From contig CAYPZL010000257.1 of NCBI GenBank assembly GCA_964415045.1, positions 1 to 6,520 of the forward strand: a stretch of DNA of 6,520 nucleotides, written 5' to 3'. Below, piece after piece: positions 6,415-6,520 of this stretch (its first letter is position 1; every line of letters begins with the position of its first letter). The notes under the pieces were generated by a model. It was not told the DNA's origin. It saw only the letters and a list, made by a program, of their open reading frames with translations, and made no database searches. Both the position numbers and the translations under genes were made by a program. This stretch comes from CAYPZL01 sp964415045. Its GTDB lineage: Bacteria > Planctomycetota > Phycisphaerae > Sedimentisphaerales > Anaerobacaceae.

Positions 6415-6472
6415 GGCTTGAGCCCATGGCGGCATTGCATGCGAAGTATCCGCAGGGGCTAAAGTCCATCCT
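6409..6472 (+). repeat. 64-nt long imperfect inverted repeat downstream of rng
   Basis: The outer arms, 6409-6419 and 6462-6472, pair over 11 positions with one G-U. After a single mismatch, 6421-6425 pairs with 6456-6460 (five pairs). After a small bulge, GCGG at 6429-6432 pairs with CCGC at 6450-6453. That gives about 20 pairs around an AT-richer centre. A tighter alternative inside it is ATGGGC (6412-6417) with GCCCAT (6422-6427) around TTGA. This looks like an extragenic palindromic or small non-autonomous repeat rather than a gene. The remaining bases to 6520 show no convincing feature. Confidence 0.55.
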
Positions 6473-6520
6473 ATTCATGAAAGGCTGCCGGTTGTCAAGG
6501 ACTATTCTCCATCGGTTCAT

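Noticed and set aside
5674..6435. 253-residue minus-strand open frame opposite the 3' half of rng
   Set aside because: Shadow of the RNase G catalytic region; no domain is visible and it begins inside the downstream palindrome.
6493..6498. Perfect TTGACA on the minus strand as a promoter -35 box
   Set aside because: At 16-18 base spacing there is no good -10 box (AATAGG or similar), and transcription would run antisense into rng. A single hexamer is likely chance.
6426..6520. ATG-initiated frame open to the right edge
   Set aside because: It starts inside the 64-nt palindrome, has no good ribosome-binding site, and its 31 residues resemble nothing known. The palindrome explains the sequence better.

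Overview
This 6.5-kb, GC-rich, fully plus-strand stretch looks like ordinary bacterial chromosome. Short gaps, start codons that include TTG, and the gene combination (a DUF502 membrane protein, hibernation factor, PTS phosphorelay, radical-SAM-linked DUF2344 protein, RNase G) suggest a free-living Gram-negative-type bacterium. A planctomycete of the Phycisphaerae kind is my best guess, but that is inference from gene content and style; no rRNA or other phylogenetic marker is present.

Layout: (i) about 128 bp that probably hold the 3' end of an unidentified gene. (ii) A cluster of five genes: a two-TM DUF502 protein (220-939), a short hibernation promoting factor with a TTG start (978-1301), a fructose/nitrogen-type PTS EIIA (1371-1844), HPr (1883-2206) and PTS Enzyme I (2215-3954). 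The gaps are 38, 69, 38 and 8 bp, which fits one transcript. (iii) After a 76-85 bp gap, a DUF2344/TIGR03936 protein (about 4040-4792) and RNase G/E (4849-6375), separated by a 56-bp leader that holds a direct repeat and a UNCG-tetraloop hairpin. (iv) A 145-bp tail with strong overlapping inverted repeats and no convincing gene.

How the genes work together: EI, HPr and EIIA form a complete phosphoenolpyruvate phosphorelay (EI His191, HPr His26, EIIA His69), encoded in reverse order of phosphate flow. No sugar permease (EIIB/EIIC) is visible, and the neighbour is hpf, as in the hpf-ptsN part of the proteobacterial rpoN locus. A regulatory nitrogen-PTS-like role is therefore more likely than sugar uptake. 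The second pair, DUF2344 plus RNase G, is a known association near RNA-processing genes.

I see no CRISPR array, transposase, tRNA/rRNA gene, prophage or defence system. The genes are recognisable families, and their key catalytic residues are intact where these are known. The points worth a second look are the permease-less phosphorelay, the HPr serine site, the DUF2344 gene without its radical-SAM partner, and the structured non-coding segments on either side of rng.
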